A stretch of 64,000 nt of DNA from Bog-473 sp963721585 (GTDB taxonomy: Bacteria > Actinomycetota > Acidimicrobiia > Acidimicrobiales > RAAP-2). Position 1 is the first letter of the stretch. Every line of letters begins with the position of its first letter. Positions 44,056 through 52,077 of this stretch are shown here, piece by piece. The translations under genes and the position numbers were made by a program. Below the pieces are notes generated by a model. It saw only the letters and a program-made list of their open reading frames with translations. It was not told where the DNA came from and made no database searches. The stretch is from contig CAVRJN010000008.1 in assembly GCA_963721585.1 (NCBI GenBank), positions 186,001-250,000 on the forward strand, written 5' to 3'.

Positions 44056-44518
44056 GTTGGATTCCCCCTCGTTTTCCACTCTTCGTTGCAGTGACTATCG
44101 GAACGAAGGGGCGGGAAACGAAGAGGACTTTTGACGAGAGAGGAACTATTCCCGCAGGTCCAGGTCGTATCGGTCTCGTCGACACACGTATTGTGCGGGC
44201 GTTGTGGCAACGCTGCCGTGCGTTGCCTGCACCCCGGTGTCGTCTGGAACAACAGCGCGCAGCAAGGGTCTACGACCCGCCGGTGCACGCAGTGGCACCC
44301 GCGAGGACAAAGACTGTGGCACGGACAACATCCGCACCGACCCTGCACCCGTGATGCCACCACGGGTCGCCCGTGCAGCGATGTGAGCGGCGCGGGAACG
44401 GTTCGGATCAGCCCGAGACGGTGCGCTGGAGTGCGCGCAACACTCTCACGTGATCGGCCGACCCGGTTCAGCCGACCCCGCTTCGGCCGCCGTCTCTACG
44501 CACACGCGTGCCGGTCTC
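44056..44518. other. Intergenic region, nothing recognised
   Basis: About 460 bases between the secreted repeat protein and the next acyl-CoA dehydrogenase stop. Frames on both strands are Cys-, Arg- and Thr-rich and unlike neighbouring genes. No operator of the TGAC-N6-GTCA type, no tRNA and no strong hairpin were seen. Confidence 0.4.
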
Positions 44519-45778
44519 TCACCCCCGGGGCAGGCCGAGCACTCGCTCGGCCACGATGTTGCGCTGGATCTCCGACGTCCCGCCGGCGATGGTGCCGGAA
44601 AAGGATCGCAGGTACTGCAGGGCCCAGGCGCCGTCGTAGAACGAGCCGTTCGCGCTCTCCTCCGACCGGGCCGGCTCGAAGTGGCCGAAGTCCCACTCGG
44701 TGAAGCGGTTGGGCCCCGGGCCGTCGAGATCGAGGCCTTCCAGTCCCAGCGCCTCCTGGCCCAGCAGGCAGGCCCGCTGCTCGGCCTCGCTCGTGAACAG
44801 CTTCAGCACCATGTGCTCCGGCGGCATCTCGCCGCGGCTCGCCTTGGCGAAGCCGCGGTAGCCGAGGCAGCGCATGGCCGCCGTATCGGTTGCCAGCCGT
44901 CCGATGGCCTCGGCCAGGCGGGGGTCGTCGCCCAGGGTGCCCCCGCGGCCGTCGGGACGTGCGGCCATGCGCACCAGCCCCTTCAGCGTGCGCTCCATCT
45001 TCGAGACGTACATGATCCAGAGCATGCCCCGCTCGTGGCGCAACGAGCCCTGGCTCACCGCCCACCCCTGGTGAAGCTCACCCAGCACGTTCTCCACCGG
45101 CACCTCCACGTCGGTGAAGAACACCTCGTTGAAATCGGCGTGATGCGGGTCGGTCAGCTCGGGCAGGGGTCTGCAGGTGATGCCGGGCGTGCGCATGTCG
45201 ATGATGAGCACGCTGATGCCGCGGTGTTTCGAGGCCTCCGGGTCGGTTCGCACGTAACACATGCAGTAGTCGGCCTCGTGGGCGCCCGACGTCCACACCT
45301 TCTGCCCGTTCACCACGAAGTGGCCGTCGCGCTCCTCGGCCCGTGTGGTCAACGAGGCCAGGTCGCTCCCCGCGTTCGGCTCGCTCATGCCCAGGCACCA
45401 CGTGATCTCCCCCTTCAACGTCGGGAGGACGAAGCGCTCCTTCTGCTCGTCGGTGCCGTACTCGACGATGGATGCGGCGCAGATGGAGAGACCCTGCGGG
45501 TTGAGCGACCGCGGTGCCGTGCGCTCGGTGATGACCTCGAAGTAGGCCATCTGTTCTTTCGGAGTGGCGTTGCGGCCACCGAGCTCGGGCGGCCACCCCG
45601 GCACGAGGTAGCCCGCTTCGAACAACTCGCGCTGGAAGGTGCGGGCCCAGTCCGGCAGGTGCGCCGAGGAGCGGCGCTGCTGGTCGGCCATCTCCTCGGG
45701 CGAGGGCAGGTGGTCGTCCAGCCATGCTTCGAATTCACGGCGGAACGCAGTCAGCGAGTCGTCAGGGGCGAGGCGCAT
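44519..45778 (-). CDS. Acyl-CoA dehydrogenase
   Basis: 419 residues: WCLGMSEPNAGSDLASLTTR, VNGQKVWTSGAHEADYCMCY, FNEVFFTDVEVPVENVLGEL and IAGGTSEIQRNIVAERVLGL. It is a full, self-sufficient-looking family member, longer than the FadE28/29-like pair. ATG 45778 is used; a TTG two codons earlier is also in frame. Operator site 6 begins ten bases upstream and overlaps CATAGT, a likely -10 box, so repression would be direct. The gene stands alone, with an AhpD-like gene ending just upstream. Confidence 0.88.
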   Translation of the reverse strand: MRLAPDDSLTAFRREFEAWLDDHLPSPEEMADQQRRSSAHLPDWARTFQRELFEAGYLVPGWPPELGGRNATPKEQMAYFEVITERTAPRSLNPQGLSICAASIVEYGTDEQKERFVLPTLKGEITWCLGMSEPNAGSDLASLTTRAEERDGHFVVNGQKVWTSGAHEADYCMCYVRTDPEASKHRGISVLIIDMRTPGITCRPLPELTDPHHADFNEVFFTDVEVPVENVLGELHQGWAVSQGSLRHERGMLWIMYVSKMERTLKGLVRMAARPDGRGGTLGDDPRLAEAIGRLATDTAAMRCLGYRGFAKASRGEMPPEHMVLKLFTSEAEQRACLLGQEALGLEGLDLDGPGPNRFTEWDFGHFEPARSEESANGSFYDGAWALQYLRSFSGTIAGGTSEIQRNIVAERVLGLPRG

Positions 45779-45787
45779 GGCCAACTA

Positions 45788-45801
45788 TGACACGGGTGTC
45801 A
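45788..45801. promoter_or_regulatory. TGAC-N6-GTCA operator, site 6
   Basis: TGACACGGGTGTCA, identical to site 5, ten bases upstream of the acyl-CoA dehydrogenase ATG. Its far end overlaps the stop codon of the upstream AhpD-like gene by three bases. Confidence 0.7.
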
Positions 45802-46206
45802 TTCCGCCAGCGATTCGCCGTCGTCCTCTTCCTGCACCCTCGCCGAGCCCTGCGTGTAGCCGCGCCGGGCGGCCGGAAAGCCCTGAATCGCGAGCACGAT
45901 CCCGAAGGCCGGCTGCGTGAGGAGGATCGACCCGGCGATCTCCTCCCAGGTGGCGCCGACTTCGGCGGCCAGCCGGGCGTGGCGTTGCACGCCACCGGGC
46001 TGCCGGGCGATGACGGTGCACACCATGCGGATCAGCTCGTGGGTCTTGCGGTCGGGCGCGCGCAACGAGTCGATGGAGGCCATCCACGCGTTCTGGGCCT
46101 GCAGGACGCCTGGGGCCAGATCGTGCAGGAATCGCTCCGACGGGAAGGGCCAGACATCCTCCTCGACGTTGATGTCGAACGTCTCGTCGTGTTCGGCTGT
46201 CGTCAT
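45799..46206 (-). CDS. Carboxymuconolactone decarboxylase / AhpD-like family protein
   Basis: 135 residues. The helical AhpD fold is visible in DRKTHELIRMVCTVIARQPG, VQRHARLAAEVGATWEEIAG and the following GSILLTQPAFGIVLAIQGF. The usual CxxC redox pair is missing: only one Cys (MVCTVI) is present, so peroxidase activity is unlikely. ATG 46206 is preceded by TACGAT at leaderless spacing; a longer frame exists but runs antisense to nothing useful. It lies between two acyl-CoA dehydrogenase genes on the same strand. Confidence 0.72.
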   Translation of the reverse strand: MTTAEHDETFDINVEEDVWPFPSERFLHDLAPGVLQAQNAWMASIDSLRAPDRKTHELIRMVCTVIARQPGGVQRHARLAAEVGATWEEIAGSILLTQPAFGIVLAIQGFPAARRGYTQGSARVQEEDDGESLAE

Positions 46207-46243
46207 CGCGTCGTCATCGTACCGGCGCGGCGCGGCACCGGGC

Positions 46244-48520
46244 TCAGGCACCGGGCTCGGGGTCGCGCGGTTGGCCGAGGATGCGCTCCGCGATGACGTT
46301 GCGCTGCACCTCGCTCGTGCCGCCGGCAATGGTGAGGCAGCGCGTGGAGAGGAAGCCTTCCTCCCAGCGCTGCGCCTTGCCGTCGAGGACGGCGCCGTTC
46401 GCGCCGTACAGCGCCATCCCCATCTCCTGCACGCGCTGTTCGTGCTCCACACCGAGCAGCTTGCGTACGCTCGATCCGCTGCCGGGGTCGACGCCCGAGA
46501 GGGTCCGCAGGGTGGAGCGGTGGCCGAGCAGGGCGATCGACTGCGCCTCGGCGATCAGGTGGCCCAGCCGCCCCTCCATGCTGGGCGGGCTGGGGTCGCC
46601 GCGCTCGCTGCGGCGCGCCATGGTCCGGGTGAGCGACTCGACCCCGGGGCCGAAGGAGGCGCCCGTCGACATGGAGACACGCTCGTTGGCCAGCGTCGTC
46701 CGGCCGATGCGCCAACCGTCCCCCGGCACGCCCACGACGGCGTCGTCGGGGACGAAGACGTCGTTGAAGAAGACCTCGTTGAACATGGCGGCGCCGGTCA
46801 GCTCGCGCAGCGGCCGGATGTCGATCCCCTCGGCGCGCATGTCCACGATGAAATACGTGATGCCGGCATGCTTGCCCGCCTGAGGGTCCGAGCGGGCCAG
46901 GCAGATGCCGAAGTCGGCCGTCTGGGCCAGCGACGTCCACACCTTCTGCCCGTTGAGGATCCAGCCGCCCTCGACGGGCTCGGCCCGTGTGCTCAGGGCG
47001 GCGAGGTCGGACCCCGCCCCCGGCTCGCTGAAGAGCTGGCACCAGTTGAGCCGGCCGTGGAGCGTCGGGCGCACCCAGCGCTCCTGCTGCTCGGCGGTGC
47101 CGTGGGCGATCAGCGTCGGCAGTGCCCAGGCCCCGACCGCGAGGTGGGGCCGCTGGAGGCCGGCAGCGGCCAGCTCCTCGTCGATGACGAGTTGCTCGAG
47201 AGGCGAGGCGCCCCGGCCCCAGGGGGCGGGCCAGTGCGGCATGATGAGCCCCGCCTCGGCGAAGGCCGCACGCCGGTCGGCCTCATCGGCCGCCGCCACT
47301 CCAGCCACGGCGGCGCGGATCTCCTCGCGCAAGGACTCCGCCTCGGACGGCAGGTCGGCGCCCAGGTTGCGCCGGGAGCCGGCGAGTGCCAACGCGGCCA
47401 CCTCGTGCTCGAGTCCGCCCACGTCGCCGCCGGCCAAGAGCTGCAGGTTCGCCATGGCCCGCTTCAGGTAGAGGTGGGCGTCGTGCTCCCAGGTGAAACC
47501 GATGCCGCCGAGAAGCTGAATGCACTCCTTGGCGCAGTGCGCGGCCGCCCCCAACGCCACGGCACCGGCTATGCGCGCGCTGAGGTGCCGGTCGCGCGCC
47601 TCGACGTCAAGGTCGCCGGCGCCGGCCTGGTCCTCTTCGCTCCACGCGGCGGCGGCATCCCAGGCCACCGCCGCCGATTGCTCGACCGAGACCAGCATGT
47701 CGGCCAGCGCGTGCTTGACCGCCTGGAACTGGCCGATGGGTCGGCCGAATTGCACGCGCACCTTGGCGTACTCCGAGGCCGTGTGGAGGCACCAGCGGGC
47801 GATGCCCGCGCTCTCGGCCGCGGCCAGCGTCAGGGCCAGGCCGCGCACGTCGTCGTCGGACACCATGACCTGCTGCCGCAGCGGCAACGTGACCGGGCCT
47901 TCGCCGCCGATGGTGAGCTGCCCCACGGCCCGGGTGGCGTCGAGCGCCGGGAGCGCCTCGACGGAGACGGCATCACCGAGCGCCTCCCGGTCGAGCAGGA
48001 GCCAGCCGGTGCCGGTGCCGTAGTCGAGGGGGACCAGGACCAGGCGTGCGGTGGGCAGCCCGAGCACGGGACGCACTGTGCCGCGGAGGGAGAGGGCCCC
48101 GTCATCGGCCGGCGGCCACGGTTGGAGCGCGGCGCCCAGCGCCACGGCGGCCGTGATGGAGCCGTCGGCCAGCCCGCGCAACCACTCCGGGGGCACGGCC
48201 GCCGGCCCGCGGGGCACCCGGGCCAGGACGGCGGAGACGAGCAGCGTCGGCAGCACCGGCCCGGGGAAGAGGGCGTGACCCAGCTCCTCCAGCACCACAG
48301 CCAGTTCGGAGAGCGTGAAACCCTGCCCGCCCTGCTCCTCGCTCAAGTGGAGGCCGAGCCATCCCTGGGCCGCCATCTTCTCCCAGGCCGGGGCCAGCTC
48401 GGTTGCATCCGGCGGCGCCTCCGCGACCTCCCGTGGCACTGCCGGCGGGCAGTGCGTCTCGGTCCAGCGCAGTGCGGTGGCCCGCAGTGACTCGTGGTCC
48501 TCCGTGACGGCGATCGGCAT
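46244..48520 (-). CDS. Tandem fusion of two acyl-CoA dehydrogenases
   Basis: 758 residues, about twice the family length. The N-terminal half (1-360) is FadE28-like: VQFGRPIGQFQAVKHALADM and LLGGIGFTWEHDAHLYLKR. The C-terminal half (about 385-758) is FadE29-like: WCQLFSEPGAGSDLAALSTR, LNGQKVWTSLAQTADFGICL and AGGTSEVQRNVIAERILGQP. It thus joins in one chain the two unlike subunits that are separate genes elsewhere in the window. ATG 48520 overlaps the ferredoxin stop (TAATG). It is the last gene of the P450-ferredoxin operon, so it may act on the P450 product after CoA activation. Confidence 0.9.
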   Translation of the reverse strand: MPIAVTEDHESLRATALRWTETHCPPAVPREVAEAPPDATELAPAWEKMAAQGWLGLHLSEEQGGQGFTLSELAVVLEELGHALFPGPVLPTLLVSAVLARVPRGPAAVPPEWLRGLADGSITAAVALGAALQPWPPADDGALSLRGTVRPVLGLPTARLVLVPLDYGTGTGWLLLDREALGDAVSVEALPALDATRAVGQLTIGGEGPVTLPLRQQVMVSDDDVRGLALTLAAAESAGIARWCLHTASEYAKVRVQFGRPIGQFQAVKHALADMLVSVEQSAAVAWDAAAAWSEEDQAGAGDLDVEARDRHLSARIAGAVALGAAAHCAKECIQLLGGIGFTWEHDAHLYLKRAMANLQLLAGGDVGGLEHEVAALALAGSRRNLGADLPSEAESLREEIRAAVAGVAAADEADRRAAFAEAGLIMPHWPAPWGRGASPLEQLVIDEELAAAGLQRPHLAVGAWALPTLIAHGTAEQQERWVRPTLHGRLNWCQLFSEPGAGSDLAALSTRAEPVEGGWILNGQKVWTSLAQTADFGICLARSDPQAGKHAGITYFIVDMRAEGIDIRPLRELTGAAMFNEVFFNDVFVPDDAVVGVPGDGWRIGRTTLANERVSMSTGASFGPGVESLTRTMARRSERGDPSPPSMEGRLGHLIAEAQSIALLGHRSTLRTLSGVDPGSGSSVRKLLGVEHEQRVQEMGMALYGANGAVLDGKAQRWEEGFLSTRCLTIAGGTSEVQRNVIAERILGQPRDPEPGA

Positions 48521-48786
48521 TACGTATTCTCCTCCAGCGAGACCTCGGCGCCGGCGCGCCAGAGGGAGATGGCGCCGACCGGGCAGCCCTGCGCGGCAGT
48601 GCGCAGCCGCTCCTCGTCGGTGGCCGCGGCATACACGACGACGGCGTGGCCGTCGTCGCTCAGGTCGAAGGTCTCGGGCGCCCAGAAGACGCAGTTGCCC
48701 GATCCCATGCAGCGGTCCCAATCGATCTGCACGTCGAGCGGCAGCGGCTCGACCGCGTCGTCAGTCGGATTGACTCTGCCGCCCAT
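48520..48786 (-). CDS. 3Fe-4S-type ferredoxin
   Basis: 88 residues. Cys26, Cys32 (DRCMGSGNC) and Cys68 (AAQGCPVG) are the three ligands of a 3Fe-4S cluster, with Gly in place of the fourth Cys, as in ferredoxins that feed actinobacterial P450s. It lies ten bases after the P450 stop and overlaps the fused acyl-CoA dehydrogenase start, so it is the natural electron donor to the P450. No ferredoxin reductase is present in the window. Confidence 0.92.
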   Translation of the reverse strand: MGGRVNPTDDAVEPLPLDVQIDWDRCMGSGNCVFWAPETFDLSDDGHAVVVYAAATDEERLRTAAQGCPVGAISLWRAGAEVSLEENT

Positions 48787-48796
48787 GGGCCAGAAA

Positions 48797-50044
48797 CTAC
48801 CCCCCGGGGGTGAACACCACCGGCAGGGAGAGCGGCGACCGGAAGGCCATCCCCTCAATGTGCGGCGGTTCGGCATCGGGGTCCAAGGTGAAGGGGCCGA
48901 GCCGGTCGAGGAGGGTGTTGATGGCGATGCGCGACTCCATCCTGGCGAGGTGCATGCCCAGGCACACATGGACGCCGAAGCCGAAGCCCACGTGCTGGCG
49001 CTGCTCGCGGAACATGTCGTAGCGGTCGGGGTCGGGGTACTTGCGCTCGTCGCGGTTGGCCGCGCCGATCAGGAGCGCCAGGTCGGCCCCGTTCTCGATC
49101 TTCACGCCGGCCAGCTCCGCCTCGCGGGTGGCCCGGCGCAGAATGACGCACACGGGTGGCTCCCAGCGCACCACTTCCTCGAACGCCTGGGCGAACAGCG
49201 AGCGGTCGTTGTAGAGCGCGTCGAGCTGCGTCCGGTCGTGCAGCAGCGCGAAGAGCATGCTGCCCGAAGCGCGGTAGGTCGTCTCCACACCGGCGGGCAG
49301 GATCAGCCGGAGGAAGGAGAAGATCTCCTCGTCGGTGAGGTGGACCCCGTCGACCTCGGTCCGCACGAGCTCGCTGATGAGGTCGTCGCCCGGTGCGGAG
49401 CGGCGCTCCTCCATCACCTCGGCGAAGTAGTCACGCAAGGCCGCCGAAGCGGCGATGCCGCGCTCCCAGTTGGCGGCGACGCTCGTGAGCTCCAGCGTCC
49501 AGCGCTGGAACTTCGGATAGTCCTCGCGCGGCAGCCCGAGGATGCGGGCGATCACCTGCACGGGGAAGTTGAAGGTCACCGATCGGACGAGGTCGGTGCG
49601 ACCCTCGTCGATGAACGTGTCGATCAGCTCGTTGACGACACGGGCGACCAGATCCTCTTCCCAGCGCTCCAGCATTTTGGAGCGGAAGCTCGATGCGACG
49701 AGCGTGCGGATGCTGCGGTGCTCGGGTTCGTCCATCTGCAGGATGGTGCGGCCCATCACCATGCCCATCACTTCTTCGTAGATGGTCGACGAGTACGTCT
49801 CGCTGTCGCGCAGCACCTGCACGACCTCGTCGTAACCGAACACGGTGACGGGCGCCGGCTTGGTCGGGTCGGCGATCTCGGCGCCCTCGCCGAGGTCGAT
49901 CGGACCGGAGTGCACGGGGCTGATGCGGCGCAGTGCCTGCATCGCTGGATACGGGTCGCGGATGGTGCCCCCGACCACGTCCTTCAGCTCGTAGGGATCG
50001 AACGGGACAGCCGCCGAGTCAGCCGTCGAATTTAGGCCTGGCAT
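48797..50044 (-). CDS. Cytochrome P450
   Basis: 415 residues. The heme loop FGFGVHVCLGMHLAR gives Cys361 as the ligand; ILPAGVETTYR is the I-helix, with Thr for oxygen activation; the EEVVRWEPP helix and the later segment form the ExxR region. No membrane anchor is present, so it is a soluble bacterial P450. It should hydroxylate a hydrophobic substrate using the adjacent ferredoxin. ATG 50044 is preferred to a TTG four codons upstream. A TATACAT box and an AACGATCGTT palindrome lie upstream, facing a divergent TetR gene. Confidence 0.93.
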   Translation of the reverse strand: MPGLNSTADSAAVPFDPYELKDVVGGTIRDPYPAMQALRRISPVHSGPIDLGEGAEIADPTKPAPVTVFGYDEVVQVLRDSETYSSTIYEEVMGMVMGRTILQMDEPEHRSIRTLVASSFRSKMLERWEEDLVARVVNELIDTFIDEGRTDLVRSVTFNFPVQVIARILGLPREDYPKFQRWTLELTSVAANWERGIAASAALRDYFAEVMEERRSAPGDDLISELVRTEVDGVHLTDEEIFSFLRLILPAGVETTYRASGSMLFALLHDRTQLDALYNDRSLFAQAFEEVVRWEPPVCVILRRATREAELAGVKIENGADLALLIGAANRDERKYPDPDRYDMFREQRQHVGFGFGVHVCLGMHLARMESRIAINTLLDRLGPFTLDPDAEPPHIEGMAFRSPLSLPVVFTPGG

Positions 50045-50116
50045 GTTTTTCCACAACCCCCTAGATTCCGGGTACTACAAAGGGGGTCGGGCCTGACTCC
50101 CATGGCATGTATAGCA

Positions 50117-50126
50117 AACGATCGTT
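50117..50126. promoter_or_regulatory. AACGATCGTT palindrome between P450 and TetR genes
   Basis: A perfect 10-bp palindrome in the divergent promoter region. On the minus strand it sits just ahead of TATACAT, a good -10 box for the P450 operon. Outer arms GACTCC and GGAGTC (about 50096 and 50129) form a wider inverted repeat. A site for the adjacent TetR protein is the simplest reading. Confidence 0.6.
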
Positions 50127-50287
50127 AGGGAGTCCAGAACAGGGGTTTCCGAGCACGGACTGACGCCCTTCTTGTACCGGTTCCGACCCGGACAGGGACA
50201 CGTCAGACGACGAGAGCACGCAGAGGCGACGTGCTGCGAGAGGACTATCGGGCGTCGTTTCGCCGCCCCGAGGTCGGAGAGCGGAGA

Positions 50288-50953
50288 ATGGGACCGAAGA
50301 TGAGCGTTGGCACACCCCCCCAGGGCGATGCGCACGCAGAGCGAGGACCATCTGCAGCCGGAGAAGGTTCGGCGACCAGGCGGCGCATCCTGCAGATCGC
50401 GCTGACCCTCATGGCGCAGCGGGGCGTCGACGGGACGAGCATGCGCGACCTGGCCTCCGCTGCCGGACTGAATGTGGCCTCGCTCTACCACTACTTCCCG
50501 AGCAAGCGGGACCTGCTGGAATCCGTCCTGATCGAGCAGGGGTTCCTCCCGATCAGGCCGGTGCGCGTGGACACCCCGGGCGAGACCCCCGGCGCCGAGC
50601 CCCTCACGCTGGCCCAGCTCCTGGCCGAGATCATGACCTCCATGTTCGAGGTGGAGGACTTCGTCCGCCTCATGGTGGGCGAGGCGATGCGCGGCGAGGC
50701 GACCGCCCGCGCCGTGGGCGTGGACCTGTTCTCCTCGTTCGAGTCCAGCATCGAGGACTGGGTGAAGAAGAACCGTCCCGACCTCGACGACGGGCCCGGC
50801 GCGGCGGCGGTGGCGCGGCTCCTCAGCGCCATGGTGGTCGGGATCTTCATTCAGCACGCCGCCGATGTGCTCGGCGACGAGGGGGACGACCTCACCGCCC
50901 TGTCCCTCGACCGGGCCCGCGAGGCGGCCTCCATCCTCCGGCCACCGGGCTGA
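50288..50953 (+). CDS. TetR/AcrR family transcriptional regulator
   Basis: 221 residues. The N-terminal helix-turn-helix is RRRILQIALTLMAQRGVDGT then MRDLASAAGLNVASLYHYF, PSKRDLLESV; the remainder is the helical ligand domain. It begins with a Gly/Pro-rich tail of about 28 residues. ATG 50288 follows GGAGAGCGGAGA. It is divergent from the P450-ferredoxin-acyl-CoA dehydrogenase operon and probably represses it through the palindrome between them. Whether it also binds the TGAC-N6-GTCA sites elsewhere is unknown; their sequence differs from AACGATCGTT. Confidence 0.9.
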   Translation: MGPKMSVGTPPQGDAHAERGPSAAGEGSATRRRILQIALTLMAQRGVDGTSMRDLASAAGLNVASLYHYFPSKRDLLESVLIEQGFLPIRPVRVDTPGETPGAEPLTLAQLLAEIMTSMFEVEDFVRLMVGEAMRGEATARAVGVDLFSSFESSIEDWVKKNRPDLDDGPGAAAVARLLSAMVVGIFIQHAADVLGDEGDDLTALSLDRAREAASILRPPG

Positions 50954-51032
50954 GAGGCCGGCGGCTCCCCGTCGACCGCCCGGGCCACTGCACCATTTGC
51001 CCGGGGCCACCGGACCGGCGCACACTGGCGCC

Positions 51033-51524
51033 GTGCCCCATACGACCCCCACCGCCGCGCCGACCGCAGTCGCCTCCGCCGCCTTTTCGGTGCCGGCCGA
51101 GACCGTATGGGCCTACCGTCTCGACTTCGCCAACCTCCCGGAGTACAACCCCGACGTGCAGGGCGTGACGCGCGTGGCCGACGGGACCGGCGACGCTGCG
51201 GGTGGCGTGCACGGGCCCGGCGCCCGTTACACGTTCGGGTTGGCCGACCCGCGCCGGCCCGGCGTGCACCAACCGATCGAGTTGTGGACCGTGGAGGCTG
51301 TCGCCCCGTCGCTGGTGGCCGCCGGCATGTCGGGTGGCAGCGAGGCCTACGAGGAGTTCGTCGTGGAGCCGCTCGGCGGCGGGTGCCACGCCACGCTCAC
51401 CCTCTGGGTCACCCTGCCCGACGGTCTTCCCGAGAACGTGGTTGCCGCCGCCGCTGCCGGCAGTCTGGAGCAGATCCGCAAGGAGTTGCGGTTGATGAAG
51501 CAGGTCCTCGAAGGCGCTGCCTGA
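51033..51524 (+). CDS. SRPBCC family protein
   Basis: 163 residues. VASAAFSVPAETVWAYRLDF, FANLPEYNPDVQGVTRVAD, a GPGARYTFGLADPRRPG strand and the long C-terminal helix GSLEQIRKELRLMKQVLEG make a complete START-like (SRPBCC) fold. Such proteins bind or modify hydrophobic ligands; no activity is assigned. GTG 51033 has no ribosome site; CACACT eight bases upstream could be a -10 box. It is convergent with the cyclic-nucleotide-binding gene, 17 bases between stops. Confidence 0.78.
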   Translation: MPHTTPTAAPTAVASAAFSVPAETVWAYRLDFANLPEYNPDVQGVTRVADGTGDAAGGVHGPGARYTFGLADPRRPGVHQPIELWTVEAVAPSLVAAGMSGGSEAYEEFVVEPLGGGCHATLTLWVTLPDGLPENVVAAAAAGSLEQIRKELRLMKQVLEGAA

Positions 51525-51541
51525 TTGCCCGGCTGGCGCGC

Positions 51542-51973
51542 CTAGTGGCTGTAGTGCGCGTCGGCGTCGGCCAGACGCTCGGCCAGTCGGGCCAGCATCT
51601 TCACTCCGATTCTCGGCGTCGTCATCAACATCGACTTGAACTCACGCGCGTCGAGGACCAGCAACTCCATGTCGGTCTCTGCGACCACGTCAGCGGTGCG
51701 GATCCCACCATGGAGGAGTGCCAGTTCGCCGAAGTACCCCCCCGTCGTGAACTCCGCGATCTCACGCTTCCCCACCCGGCAACTTGCGATGCCGGAGAGC
51801 ACGAGGAAGAACTCCCGGCCGGCGGAGCCCTGGGCGGTCAGAAGCTCGCCGCTCTCGACGCTGATGCTGGTGCCGAGCTGCGCGATGGACCGGAGGTCGC
51901 TTTGCGAGCAACCGGAGAAGAGTGGGACCGCCCTCAAGAGATCGATCTGCTGCTTGGGGATGCGTTGCCGCAC
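51542..51973 (-). CDS. Single-domain cyclic nucleotide-binding protein
   Basis: 143 residues: LLRAVPLFSGCSQSDLRSIA, REFFLVLSGIASCRVGKREI and the phosphate-binding cassette GGYFGELALLHGGIRTADVV, where the E and the R of the usual FGE...RxA core are present. There is no helix-turn-helix, so it is not a complete Crp/Fnr regulator. It may act as a stand-alone cAMP/cGMP sensor or a partner subunit. GTG 51973 with AGGTGG five bases upstream is the start; the upstream frame is not protein-like. Confidence 0.8.
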   Translation of the reverse strand: MRQRIPKQQIDLLRAVPLFSGCSQSDLRSIAQLGTSISVESGELLTAQGSAGREFFLVLSGIASCRVGKREIAEFTTGGYFGELALLHGGIRTADVVAETDMELLVLDAREFKSMLMTTPRIGVKMLARLAERLADADAHYSH

Positions 51974-52077
51974 GTGACCACCTACGCTCGGAGTGAACTG
52001 CCTGGGGACGCCGGGGGGAGCGTATCTCCCCCAACCTCCGAGCGCAGGATCCTTCGGCAGGCGGTGCCTCTGCGCGC

